From the NCBI RefSeq assembly GCF_014695975.1, contig NZ_JACJPI010000061.1, positions 62,001 through 126,000 of the forward strand: DNA of 64,000 bases. The letters are read 5' to 3'. Positions 8,488-16,580 of this stretch are shown in pieces; the first letter of the stretch is position 1; each line of letters opens with the position of its first letter. The stretch is from Leptolyngbya sp. FACHB-321 (GTDB lineage Bacteria; Cyanobacteriota; Cyanobacteriia; Leptolyngbyales; Leptolyngbyaceae). Under the pieces are notes generated by a model, which had not been told where the DNA came from, made no database searches, and worked only from the letters and a program-made list of their open reading frames with translations. The translations under genes and the position numbers were made by a program.

Positions 8488-9444
8488 TTACCCCGCCAAG
8501 CCAATTTCTCGTAGCCGCTGCTGTAAATACGCTCCGGCAGTGATGCTTGGAAATAGTTGTGCTCCGTTAGCAATGCAACTGGAAAGTGGAGTCAGGTCAA
8601 CGTCGGGGCGTGGATGCGCGAAAAACGGCATAGAGAAGCGCCGTCGTCGATCGTCCACTGGATTGACGACCCGATGAGTTGTGCTTTTGAGCCGTCCGTT
8701 GGTGATCTGCTGGAGCATATCGCCGCTATCGACAATGATCTGTCCTGGTAGTGCCCGAATCGGTCGCCAGGTGCCATCGCGCTGCAATAACTCCAGCCCG
8801 TCGTCGGTTGCTTCGCACAAGAGCGTCAGTAAATTAATATCTTCATGCGCTGCTGCACGCAGGCTTGCTGGATGAGCATCTGGGGCGATCGGGGGATAGT
8901 GAATTACGCGGAGAATGGTATCACTGTCTCGCATCATGTCACTCAACAGAGACTCTGGTTCGCCTAGATACAGGGCGCAAGCTTTCAGTAACGCCATTGC
9001 ACACGCCTCTAGTTGGGCATAAAGCTGATTCATCACAGTGGTAAACTGCGATACTTCCAGCGGCGAAAGATTAGCTGGATAACGAGCCGCTAAGGGATGG
9101 TCGGGTGGTAGTGATCGACCAACGTGCCAAAACTCTTTGAGATCAGGAACAGGATGATCTTTAGCGTGTTCGCGTCCAAAGGCTGTGAAACCACGCTGCC
9201 CCTGCAAGGCTGGCTCTTCATAGCAACGTTTTGCAGACTCCGGCAACGTAAAAAACGCTTGAGCGGCTTCGTAAGCAGACTGGATGAGCGTTGAGTCAAC
9301 CCCATGATGGGTTACAGCAAAAAAGCCGATGTCTTCCAGGGCACTGCCCAGTTGGTGGATAAAGGCTTGGCGACGATCGTTTTTCTGATCGTCTGCGTAA
9401 AAGTCGCGTAAATCCAGGACGGGAATAGTCTGTGTAAGAAGCAT
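8488..9444 (-). CDS. 2-oxoglutarate/Fe(II)-dependent oxygenase, isopenicillin N synthase family
   Basis: This is a non-heme iron dioxygenase of 318 residues. The N-terminal DIOX_N part (IPVLDLRDF, IGFFAVTHHGV) precedes the double-stranded beta-helix core. The iron ligands are readable as H200 and D202 (AAHEDINLLTLL) and H257 (STTHRVVNP). The 2-oxoglutarate contact RxS is RFS at 269-271. The plant- and cyanobacteria-type spacing is normal, so the enzyme should be active; its substrate cannot be read. I chose the ATG at 9444 rather than an upstream start at 9510, which would overlap the divergent TMEM14 gene and adds residues unlike the family. Confidence 0.9.
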   Translation of the reverse strand: MLLTQTIPVLDLRDFYADDQKNDRRQAFIHQLGSALEDIGFFAVTHHGVDSTLIQSAYEAAQAFFTLPESAKRCYEEPALQGQRGFTAFGREHAKDHPVPDLKEFWHVGRSLPPDHPLAARYPANLSPLEVSQFTTVMNQLYAQLEACAMALLKACALYLGEPESLLSDMMRDSDTILRVIHYPPIAPDAHPASLRAAAHEDINLLTLLCEATDDGLELLQRDGTWRPIRALPGQIIVDSGDMLQQITNGRLKSTTHRVVNPVDDRRRRFSMPFFAHPRPDVDLTPLSSCIANGAQLFPSITAGAYLQQRLREIGLAG

Positions 9445-9490
9445 TATAACGACGAGAAGCGAACGACCAGAATAGGGTGTAGGGTGTGAA

Positions 9491-9838
9491 ATGTCGCAAG
9501 AAGGAGACACACCTTTGGCATCTATTATTTGGCTTATTTTAGTCTACGCACTGCTGGTGGCGATTGGTGGCGTTATCGGCTATGTCAAAGCAAAGAGCAA
9601 CCAATCACTCATATCAGGTTTAGGTAGCGGGGTTGCACTGGCAATCGCCTGGTACATCAGTCTCCAAAATCCTACGGTTGGTTTGGCGCTGGCAGCCGTC
9701 ATTGCACTTGCGTTGCTGGTCGTCTTTGCCCTCCGCTTTCGCGCTACTGGCAAGTTTATGCCCGCAGGCTTACTGGCAATTTTGAGTTTGGTTATGACGG
9801 TTTTGTTTGTCACTGCCTTTTTCCTACCACAAGCTTGA
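9491..9838 (+). CDS. TMEM14 family (UPF0136) membrane protein
   Basis: The 115-residue protein has four hydrophobic helices with the glycine-rich pattern of the TMEM14 family: ALLVAIGGVIGYVKAKSNQS, LISGLGSGVALAIAWY, VGLALAAVIALALLVVFALR, RFRATGKFMPAGLLAILSLV. Eukaryotic relatives include mitochondrial TMEM14 proteins and the plastid fatty-acid exporter FAX1, so a lipid or metabolite transport role is possible but is inference. A GAAGGAG stretch overlaps the start codon region (about 9500), and the gene diverges from the oxygenase gene. Confidence 0.85.
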   Translation: MSQEGDTPLASIIWLILVYALLVAIGGVIGYVKAKSNQSLISGLGSGVALAIAWYISLQNPTVGLALAAVIALALLVVFALRFRATGKFMPAGLLAILSLVMTVLFVTAFFLPQA

Positions 9839-9865
9839 ACGACTACTGTAATCCTTCTGGCACAA

Positions 9866-9891
9866 CACCCGTTTGTTAAGACGAACGGGTG
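9866..9891. terminator. Small hairpin after the TMEM14 gene
   Basis: CACCCGTT (9866-9873) pairs with AACGGGTG (9884-9891) around a 10-base loop. It falls between the TMEM14 stop and the VanW gene and lacks a T-tract. It covers an upstream GTG that could otherwise be taken as the VanW start, which argues for the later ATG. Confidence 0.45.
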
Positions 9892-9957
9892 ATCGGGTTG
9901 CGAAATGAGTCGCGAAAACGTTGTATAGAGGAAAAAGCGCTCTTAGAAAGCCGTTCT

Positions 9958-10713
9958 ATGATGAAGCAGTTGATTCCAGCCCGTTGGCGAGTGCAGTACA
10001 AGGTGATCCAGCGATCAACCGCTGATGTCTTCACCGGGCAGCGTTCAAGATTAGTGCCCTTCAGCCCGATGGGTGGCAGCCAGTTACAGCAATTCACGCC
10101 ACAGGTGACGATCGCCCAACCCATTCCTGCCACGACCCTTTCCGAAAATAAAAAGCATAATTTGGCGTTGGCAGTACAGCGTCTTCAAAACGTCGTCGTG
10201 CAGCCTGGAGCTATCTTTTCCTTCTGGCATTTGGTCGGGGAACCGAACCGCGCTAAAGGCTATCTCGAAGGACGGACGATTATTCAAAATCAGCTCAAAG
10301 CAGACGTGGGTGGTGGCCTTTGCCAGCTTTCTGGTCTACTGTACGTTTTAAGCTTAAAAGCTGGACTCAAAGTGCTGGAGCGCCACCCCCATTCACAAGA
10401 TATCTATACTGATGCCACTCGGTTCGCGCCGCTAGGCTCTGATGCCACTGTTGTCTATGGCTACAAAGATTTTCGGTTTAAGCAGACGCTTGCCATGCCA
10501 ATCTGCCTTCGCTTTGAATTGAGCGATCGAGCAATCCGCGCCATGCTCTGTGCGCCTCTGCCAATTCCAGAGTATGCGATCGACTTTCAGCGGGAGAACG
10601 TAGATGGTGGCATTAGGGTGAATGCCGTGCGCTTACTCAATAGCGAGACGAACGTTGAAGTGCTGCATTCTACAGTGTATCAAACGAAGCAAGCCGAACT
10701 CGCAGAAGCCTGA
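9958..10713 (+). CDS. VanW family protein
   Basis: About 251 residues. The family signature is clear: LAVQRLQNVVVQPGAIFSFW, GYLEGRTIIQNQLKADVGGG and LCQLSGLLYVLSLKAGLKVL, then ERHPHSQDIYTDATRFAPLG. VanW was named from vancomycin-resistance clusters, but the domain's biochemical role is not established and it is widespread outside them. No other van gene is nearby, so resistance should not be assumed. An in-frame GTG lies at 9889 inside a hairpin stem; I prefer the paired ATGs at 9958/9961, giving MMKQLIPARWRVQ. Confidence 0.85.
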   Translation: MMKQLIPARWRVQYKVIQRSTADVFTGQRSRLVPFSPMGGSQLQQFTPQVTIAQPIPATTLSENKKHNLALAVQRLQNVVVQPGAIFSFWHLVGEPNRAKGYLEGRTIIQNQLKADVGGGLCQLSGLLYVLSLKAGLKVLERHPHSQDIYTDATRFAPLGSDATVVYGYKDFRFKQTLAMPICLRFELSDRAIRAMLCAPLPIPEYAIDFQRENVDGGIRVNAVRLLNSETNVEVLHSTVYQTKQAELAEA

Positions 10714-10756
10714 ATGCTGCAACACTTGGGTCAGCATCATGCACTACAACGAACGG

Positions 10757-11446
10757 TTACAGAGTCTCTGGATTGATACCCAATTCTTTCAGTTTGGCAG
10801 CCAGCTTATCCGATCGTTGCCGTTCCTGTTCTAGCTGGTGTTGAGCCTGCTGGTTCTGCTCTATCAGTTCTAGATAGGTCGCAAACTTCTCCCCATCAGG
10901 GCGATAAATTTCTACGCCATCTACCAGCTCAAAGCGGACGTTCAAACGGGGACTGATCCAGCCGATCGGGTTTTCGATCACTTCGAGGAAATCGCCAGCA
11001 CGCAGCCAACCACTAAAATCACCTTTATCTGGATCGTAGAGGTAATATTCCTCAACGCCATAGCGTTCGTAAAAGCGGAACTTCTTTGCCATTTCTACGA
11101 GCGTATTTCCAGGGGAAAGAATTTCAAACGCGACTTGGGGCGGTATGTTTCCTTCTTTCCATTGTTGGTAAGAACCACGTTCGCAAAGCGTCGTCTCTGG
11201 CGATTCGCCCTTCGGACGACCAAAAATCACCATCGTATCGGGAGCCGCTTTGATCGTCTTGCTTCCCTCTACGGGATACCAGAGCAAATCGCCTGCTATG
11301 AAGACGTTGGGATCATGTTTGAACAGAGCTTCACAGCCCAGCTTGATGTAAACAATCTAGTTAAACTGCTTCGTATTGTCAGCCATTGGTTGCCCATCGC
11401 TGTCGGGATAGCTGATGTCTTGGTTGAGTGCAGGCGATCGTGTCAT
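10757..11446 (-). pseudogene. Uma2-family (DUF820) putative nuclease gene with an in-frame nonsense codon
   Basis: The intact-looking start ATG (11446) gives MTRSPALNQDISYPDSDGQP, followed by MADNTKQFN. A TAG at 11359-11357 follows, then the same frame resumes IVYIKLGCEALFKHDPNVFI and LLWYPVEGSKTIKAAPDTMV, to a normal end at 10757. The Uma2 core is present after the stop: VIFGRPKG, SYQQWKEGNIPPQVAFEILS, EYYLYDPDKGDFSGW, and a Gln-rich coiled-coil tail. Uma2 relatives usually have Trp near the TAG position, so one TGG to TAG change would explain it. No strong internal start rescues the rest. I read it as a recent pseudogene, or a sequencing error. Uma2 proteins carry a PD-(D/E)XK nuclease fold of unknown role. 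Confidence 0.8.
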
Positions 11447-11452
11447 GGCAGC

Positions 11453-12280
11453 TTATCCGTGCGTGTTCGCAACAGCAAATGGAAGCACCTGATTTAACTT
11501 ACCACTCCGAAAACCCTCCAGGTCGAGGGTGACGTAGAGAAAGCCAAAGGATTGAAAGGTCGCGACCAGTCTAGGCAAATCTGTAGTCAGGACAAACTCT
11601 TTAAGCTGCTCGGCAGGAAGCTCAATCCGAGCGGTATCGCCTTCAGATCGTACTCGGAAGGTGCTCAACCCCATTCGTCGCAATGAGGCTTCGGCTCGAC
11701 CCACACGCTGTAGTTTGGCGATCGTAATTTCCTCACCATAAGGAAAGCGCGAACTGAGGCACGGTTGGGCAGGCTTATCCCAGCAGGCAAGCCCCAGATG
11801 TTTGGCAAGGGCACGCACGTCTGCTTTGGTAATGCCCAGTTCCGCTAGGGGCGATCGGGCACCCCTTTCCTTGGCTGCCTGAATGCCGGGTCGATAGTCA
11901 GTGAGGTCATCGGCATTAACACCATCCACCACATAGGGATAGCCGCGCTCCAGTGCCAACGGTTTTAGCGTGTCGTGCAGTTCACTCTTGCAGAAATAAC
12001 AACGATTGACCGGATTCGCCGTGTAGTTGGGATTATCCATTTCGTGGGTTTGCACCAGTTCATGGACAATACCAATCTCGGCAGCCTGCACATGGGCATC
12101 TTCGAGATCTTCTGGCAAGAGAGACGGTGAAACAGCGGTAATGGCAAGGGCACGATCGCCCAGCACATCATATGCCACTTTGGCGACCAGGGTACTGTCA
12201 ATGCCGCCAGAGTAAGCAATCAGCGCCCGTTCCATTTCTGCAAACAGGCGCTTGAGTGGTTCAAGTTTGTCGATCGACAT
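11453..12280 (-). CDS. larE: ATP-dependent sacrificial sulfur transferase LarE
   Basis: LarE activates and thiolates the pyridinium dicarboxylate precursor of the nickel-pincer nucleotide, the cofactor of lactate racemase, by giving up its own cysteine sulfur. The 275-residue protein has the PP-loop SGGIDS at 24-29. The family cysteines follow: C94 and C97 (NRCYFCKSEL) and C174 (AQPCLSSRFPYG). C174 sits where the sacrificial cysteine of the Lactobacillus enzyme lies. With three cysteines it could instead hold an iron-sulfur cluster, as described for some LarE proteins. larB and larC are not in the window. The gene ends 6 bp upstream of the start of the Uma2 pseudogene on the same strand. Confidence 0.92.
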   Translation of the reverse strand: MSIDKLEPLKRLFAEMERALIAYSGGIDSTLVAKVAYDVLGDRALAITAVSPSLLPEDLEDAHVQAAEIGIVHELVQTHEMDNPNYTANPVNRCYFCKSELHDTLKPLALERGYPYVVDGVNADDLTDYRPGIQAAKERGARSPLAELGITKADVRALAKHLGLACWDKPAQPCLSSRFPYGEEITIAKLQRVGRAEASLRRMGLSTFRVRSEGDTARIELPAEQLKEFVLTTDLPRLVATFQSFGFLYVTLDLEGFRSGKLNQVLPFAVANTHG

Positions 12281-12499
12281 TGCTAAAAGTCCTTCGCTAC
12301 AGCAGCAGGGAGCACCCCATTACTACCTTAACGTTTGTGAACAACGATCGTTTTAGTCTAATACCAGTTCAAATGCTGCGACAGAAAAAAGAAATTGAGC
12401 AACCACCAGTTAGGGCATCTGGCAGAACTGTGATGCTCCGACTGCTGACACTGATGCCCTTCCTTAGCTAGTCGTTTGGTTAAAGCCAGCGATCGATCG

Positions 12500-13537
12500 T
12501 TAGCCTAACCACTCCGGATTTTGGGCAGTGCCGTCAAACTGACTACTGGTTTTGAATTTTTCGTATTCTCCCTTAGCAGCTGCCTGGGCTGTACGCTGAC
12601 GCAATGCAGCTACTTGTTCCTGGCTTAACGGCTTAAATGTCCGCGCAGCTTCCAATGCCTGAGCGAGAATGTCCATTTTTTCAAAGCCTGTAATGACCGT
12701 TGAAACGGGTAGATTCATGGCGTAATGCAGACACTCGATCGGCGTTACCGTCTTACTTTGAAGAATACTGTTAGCGCCGAGCGCTTTCATCCCCAAAACA
12801 CCAATGCCATCCTTGAGCAAAACGGGCAAAACCTGCTTCTCAAAGCTGCGAAAGTGAGCGTCCATCACGTTAAGTGGCATTTGCACAGCATCAAAGCGGA
12901 AGTTGTTCTGAGCGGCAATTTCAAGCATTCGCAGATGGACAACCGGGTCTTTGTGCCCTGTAAAACCGATATAACGAATCTTGCCTGCTTTTTGTGCCTC
13001 TAGCATTGCTTCTTGAGCACCACCCACTGCAAAAATGCGATCGGGGTCTTCCATCCGAATAATTTCGTGATGCTGCATCAAATCAATGCGATCGGTTTGC
13101 AGCCGTTTGAGCGACTCATCAATTTGCTGGGCAGCCGCCTTCTTCGTCCGACCATCAATTTTGCTCATCAAAAAGACTTTTTCGCGGTAGCCATTCTGAA
13201 GTGCTTTACCCATACGGATTTCGCTGCCGCCGTTGTGATAATCCCAGCAGTTATCCATGAAGTTAATACCGCGATCGATCGCACTCTGAATGAGCTTGAT
13301 GCTCTCTAGCTCCTCTTTGGGTCTACCAATGTGATGACCACCCAAACCAATTAACGAGACTTTTTCGTTGGTGCGACCAAGGGTGCGATACAGCATTTCG
13401 CCCTGTTTCGTTGAACTGGGAGTAGCAGTCGTTTGAGCCAAAAGTGGTTTTAACAAACCCCCAGCTACTACCACACCTGCGGCAGCGACGCTCGAAGTCG
13501 AAACAGCCTTCAGCAAATCGCGTCGATTGATTTCCAC
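12500..13537 (-). CDS. Aldo/keto reductase with twin-arginine leader
   Basis: The 345-residue protein begins MEINRRDLLKAVSTSSVAAA, with NRRDLLK close to the Tat consensus and a hydrophobic run ending near LLAQTTA, so export by the Tat pathway is likely. The mature part is an aldo/keto reductase barrel: LGRTNEKVSLIGLGGHHIG, GINFMDNCWDYHNG (catalytic Asp and Tyr), VFLMSKIDG (Lys) and DLMQHHEI (His). These NAD(P)H enzymes reduce carbonyls or act on sugars; export would need folding with cofactor first, which suits Tat. The substrate is unknown. It is flanked by larE on the same strand, 219 bp away. Confidence 0.9.
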   Translation of the reverse strand: MEINRRDLLKAVSTSSVAAAGVVVAGGLLKPLLAQTTATPSSTKQGEMLYRTLGRTNEKVSLIGLGGHHIGRPKEELESIKLIQSAIDRGINFMDNCWDYHNGGSEIRMGKALQNGYREKVFLMSKIDGRTKKAAAQQIDESLKRLQTDRIDLMQHHEIIRMEDPDRIFAVGGAQEAMLEAQKAGKIRYIGFTGHKDPVVHLRMLEIAAQNNFRFDAVQMPLNVMDAHFRSFEKQVLPVLLKDGIGVLGMKALGANSILQSKTVTPIECLHYAMNLPVSTVITGFEKMDILAQALEAARTFKPLSQEQVAALRQRTAQAAAKGEYEKFKTSSQFDGTAQNPEWLG

Positions 13538-13747
13538 GAAACTCTCCTGGTTGTAGGGATGGTTAAATCTATTCCCTTCAAAGTGGCAGAGTGGCAGTTG
13601 CCCAGCATCTAACGATCGACAGAAATCACGATTGGCAAAAAATGAGCGCGATCGTGCCCTTTAGCCAAAGGCTTCCTGATTAATACAGCTTCGGCTGAGA
13701 CCCATAAAAGGTGAATGCCTGCTCGTCCCACATCAATTCACAACGAA

Positions 13748-15763
13748 TCAATCTCTAGCCAATTTGACGTGCTGGGTTAGGAGTTGCGCTAAGGCTTTCA
13801 AATCAATCGGCTTAGAAATGTAGGCAGTGGAGCCAGCTTCTAGACAAAGGTCACGATCGCCGGTCATCGCCATAGCGGTTTGAGCAATAACGGGAATCGA
13901 TCGATAGCGAGCGTCGCGCTTGAGTTCTTGCGTCAGAGCTAACCCGTCTTCATGGGGCAAGTTGACATCCATCAAAATCAATGCTGGCAGCGCACGCAAT
14001 AAGGCTTGTCGCATCTCGTAGCCGTCCTTGACCCATGTCACCTCATAGCCCAAACGGCTGAGGTAGGTCAACACTAATTTGGCATTGTAGTAGTTGTCTT
14101 CGACGAGCAGAAGATGATTCGATCGGGACGGTGTTTTAGTTGTTTTAGAGCTGATCTGAGAAATATTGTCGTGGGAAGTGTTGCCAGCCTGTAGTCGCTC
14201 TACCACCTTCGAGCCTTTACCTGTCACTGCTGCTTGTACTGCAAAATGAATTTCTGAGCTTGGCTGGGCGATCGATCGCTCAACTGCTTTCTCTTCATTG
14301 CATTTAGTTTCACCGGACTTATCTTCACTGGACTTATCTTCACCGGACTTATCTTCACCGGATGCCAGCATAGGAGGCACCAGTGGCAGGACGATCGTAA
14401 AGCGTGAACCAAACCCCAAAGTCGAACTGACTTCAACCGAACCACCGTGGAGTTCCGCTAGTTTTTGAGTCAGCGCCAGCCCCAAACCCGTGCCCTCATC
14501 ACGGTTAGCCTCTGCGTTAACAAGCTGAGAGTAAGGGCGAAACAATAGTTGCTGCTGGTCTTCTGAAATGCCTGTGCCAGTATCCCAAACAGTGAAGCAA
14601 AGACCGCCATTGATCGCGCTGACTTGCAGCCCCACACTACCTTTAGAGGTAAACTTAAGCGCGTTTGACAACAGATTAAACAACATTTGCTTCAGCCGTA
14701 GCGCGTCGACGACGAGGGTATCAACTTGTGGTGCAATCTCTAGTTTCAGCGTTAGCCCCTTATCGCTTGCTTTCTCCCGCACTAATGTGATCGCCGTTTC
14801 ACAAACCGCTTTCACGGCAGTGGATTCGCAAAATAGATCGAGCTGATTCGCTTCAATTTTCGAGAGATCCAAAATATCGTTAATCAGCGCCAGTAAATGC
14901 TGACCACTGCTTAAAATGATGTTGAGATACTCTTGATGCCGCTTGCTACTGGCGTTAAAGCCCTGTTCGCGCATGAGATGGGTAAAACCCAGAATCGAGC
15001 TAAGAGGGGTGCGAATCTCATGGCTAGTGTTTGCCAAAAAATCGCTTTTGAGCTGGCTGGTTTGGTTCAGTTCTCGGTTGCGGGCAACTAATTCTTGCTG
15101 CTGCTGCCGCTGAGCCTGGATTAGCTCGACCTGAAGCAGAGCAGAACAGAAGCGATCGCAGCTTTGTTCAAGCAGCCAGGGTCTCAACTGCGCCAAGTAG
15201 GACTCTGCTTCACTAAGGCGCTCGTGGGGAGCCGTAGCAACCGGAGCCAAGAGCAGCCAGCCCACAGCAGCCTGACCGTGGCGAACCTGCCAACTGCTAG
15301 CAGAAGAATAGGCTTGCCAAGATTGGAGATCGCGATCGCTCAGGGTTTGACCAACGGCAATTGGCAGTGGGGCAGTTGTATGAGAGTCACTAGAGGCGAT
15401 CGCCCACACGGTAAATGTTGCCGCTGGTGGTTCGTTGGGTGTCGGTCGATCGCTCAAAACGTCTGTAGGCTGCAACGCAAGGGCACACCATTCTCTCAGT
15501 GCTGCACTCAGCTCATTCACCAAAATCTGTGCTAAATGCACTCTAGTAGAGTCGATCGTCTCTAGAGGGGAAGTAGCAGCAAGGAAGGTTGAAACGCAGG
15601 CATTTAGTTTCAGCCCTAATTGGTTCAAGCATCGTTCAGCTTGCAGTTCTACCGCTAGCTGCTGCCCTGTCCTCGCTCCTTCTAGTGTTGTGGGAGCCAC
15701 CGTTATTGGGGGAGATAGTGCGCCCTTACCATCCTGTCCCGGCACATCTGAAGGCTGAAGCAT
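13748..15763 (-). CDS. Hybrid sensor histidine kinase/response regulator
   Basis: About 671 residues from the ATG at 15763, chosen because AGGAG (complement of 15768-15772) precedes it; a start at 15799 is also open. The N-terminal 220 residues look GAF-like but diverged. HisKA has NTSHEIRTPLSSILGFTHLM with the phospho-His at about 248. HATPase_c follows (LFNLLSNALKFT, FTVWDTGTGI, GTGLGLALTQKLAELHGGSV). After a Ser/Glu/Lys-rich linker comes a receiver domain (HLLLVEDNYYNAKL, LILMDVNLPHEDGL, YISKPIDLKAL). There is no membrane helix, so the sensor is cytoplasmic. No partner regulator is adjacent. Confidence 0.95.
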   Translation of the reverse strand: MLQPSDVPGQDGKGALSPPITVAPTTLEGARTGQQLAVELQAERCLNQLGLKLNACVSTFLAATSPLETIDSTRVHLAQILVNELSAALREWCALALQPTDVLSDRPTPNEPPAATFTVWAIASSDSHTTAPLPIAVGQTLSDRDLQSWQAYSSASSWQVRHGQAAVGWLLLAPVATAPHERLSEAESYLAQLRPWLLEQSCDRFCSALLQVELIQAQRQQQQELVARNRELNQTSQLKSDFLANTSHEIRTPLSSILGFTHLMREQGFNASSKRHQEYLNIILSSGQHLLALINDILDLSKIEANQLDLFCESTAVKAVCETAITLVREKASDKGLTLKLEIAPQVDTLVVDALRLKQMLFNLLSNALKFTSKGSVGLQVSAINGGLCFTVWDTGTGISEDQQQLLFRPYSQLVNAEANRDEGTGLGLALTQKLAELHGGSVEVSSTLGFGSRFTIVLPLVPPMLASGEDKSGEDKSSEDKSGETKCNEEKAVERSIAQPSSEIHFAVQAAVTGKGSKVVERLQAGNTSHDNISQISSKTTKTPSRSNHLLLVEDNYYNAKLVLTYLSRLGYEVTWVKDGYEMRQALLRALPALILMDVNLPHEDGLALTQELKRDARYRSIPVIAQTAMAMTGDRDLCLEAGSTAYISKPIDLKALAQLLTQHVKLARD
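14311..14362 (-). repeat. 15-bp minisatellite in the hybrid kinase linker
   Basis: Three to four tandem copies of a 15-bp unit (CACCGGACTTATCTT and close variants) encode SGEDK/SSEDK in the linker between the ATPase and receiver domains. The unit length keeps the reading frame, so linker length can vary between strains. Confidence 0.8.
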
Positions 15764-15777
15764 AGCTCTCCTAACAA

Positions 15778-16317
15778 TTAACCGACGAGCAGTCGGCAAG
15801 CAAGACTCTCAAGGTAAGGCAATGAAATCGAAGAGGGCAAAGAAAGTGAAGCCTCTGCGATCCCGGTGCTACAAGCAGCCAATCTCTTAGATGCCCAATG
15901 TTCTACGTAGCTTGAGCAGGTCCACCTAATGCAGTGGGCGATCAATTCGCCTGAAGGCATTAAGTCTGCTGGTCGAATCTTAGGAAATAAGTGCTGTAAC
16001 AAGATGGCTAGCGGCACAGAAAGGGACGGACTGCAAAAAAGCGTTCTTAAACGATGAGACGGGTTAGCAGACGATAGAACGTAGGGGCGTAACGCTAAAA
16101 GATGCAACTGCATTGACCCAAGACCCTCATCATTGCTCAGGAGATTTCTAGCAAGCAAAATACCCGTAGGGGCAGGTTTGATACCAACGTGATCGGCTAT
16201 TCGCAAAGCTTCTGGCAAAACCTGCTCCCTAAAAGCGGTACATTCTTTCTCAGGAATCTCCTTAACGTAAAAGTAGACATCCCATAAAGCTGGTCTGCCT
16301 TCAACGCCGCTACGCTA
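15778..16317 (-). CDS. Unrecognised open frame, possibly a decayed gene
   Basis: An open frame of about 180 codons runs from after a TAG near 16317 to a stop at 15778. It has no ATG in its first part; the only early starts are TTG codons, for example at 16218. The first half is protein-like (RPALWDVYFYVKEIPEKECT, then FREQVLPEALRIADHVG), with a charged helical composition. The second half is serine- and leucine-rich and less convincing. I do not recognise a family. It overlaps the extended start of the hybrid kinase gene by 22 bases if that gene starts at 15799. It may be the remnant of a gene lost beside the BREX-like pair. Confidence 0.3.
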
Positions 16318-16580
16318 TTGCAACAAGTAGGACAGCAATTGCTTGCAAAGCTACCAATTCACTACAGGTTAACAAACCGTCGCTAACATTAGACACAAAA
16401 CTCCGTGAAATTACTGTGTAGCTCCCAGTTCGGTACAGCTTCTACGCCCCTGTAGGATGGCATCAAGCTGATGAATCGCTTAAACAGACGCAGCGTATTG
16501 CCATTCAAGTCTTACTATGGTGAATAATGCGATCGCCCTGGTACACATGAACCGGGTACGAATGAACTAAATAAACGCCC
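16318..16580. other. Upstream region of the BrxD-like gene
   Basis: Nothing coding could be supported. The bases just before the ATG at 16581 show no clear ribosome site. Confidence 0.4.

Noticed and set aside
9958-10713. Vancomycin resistance
   Set aside because: VanW alone does not confer resistance, and no vanHAX-type genes are nearby.
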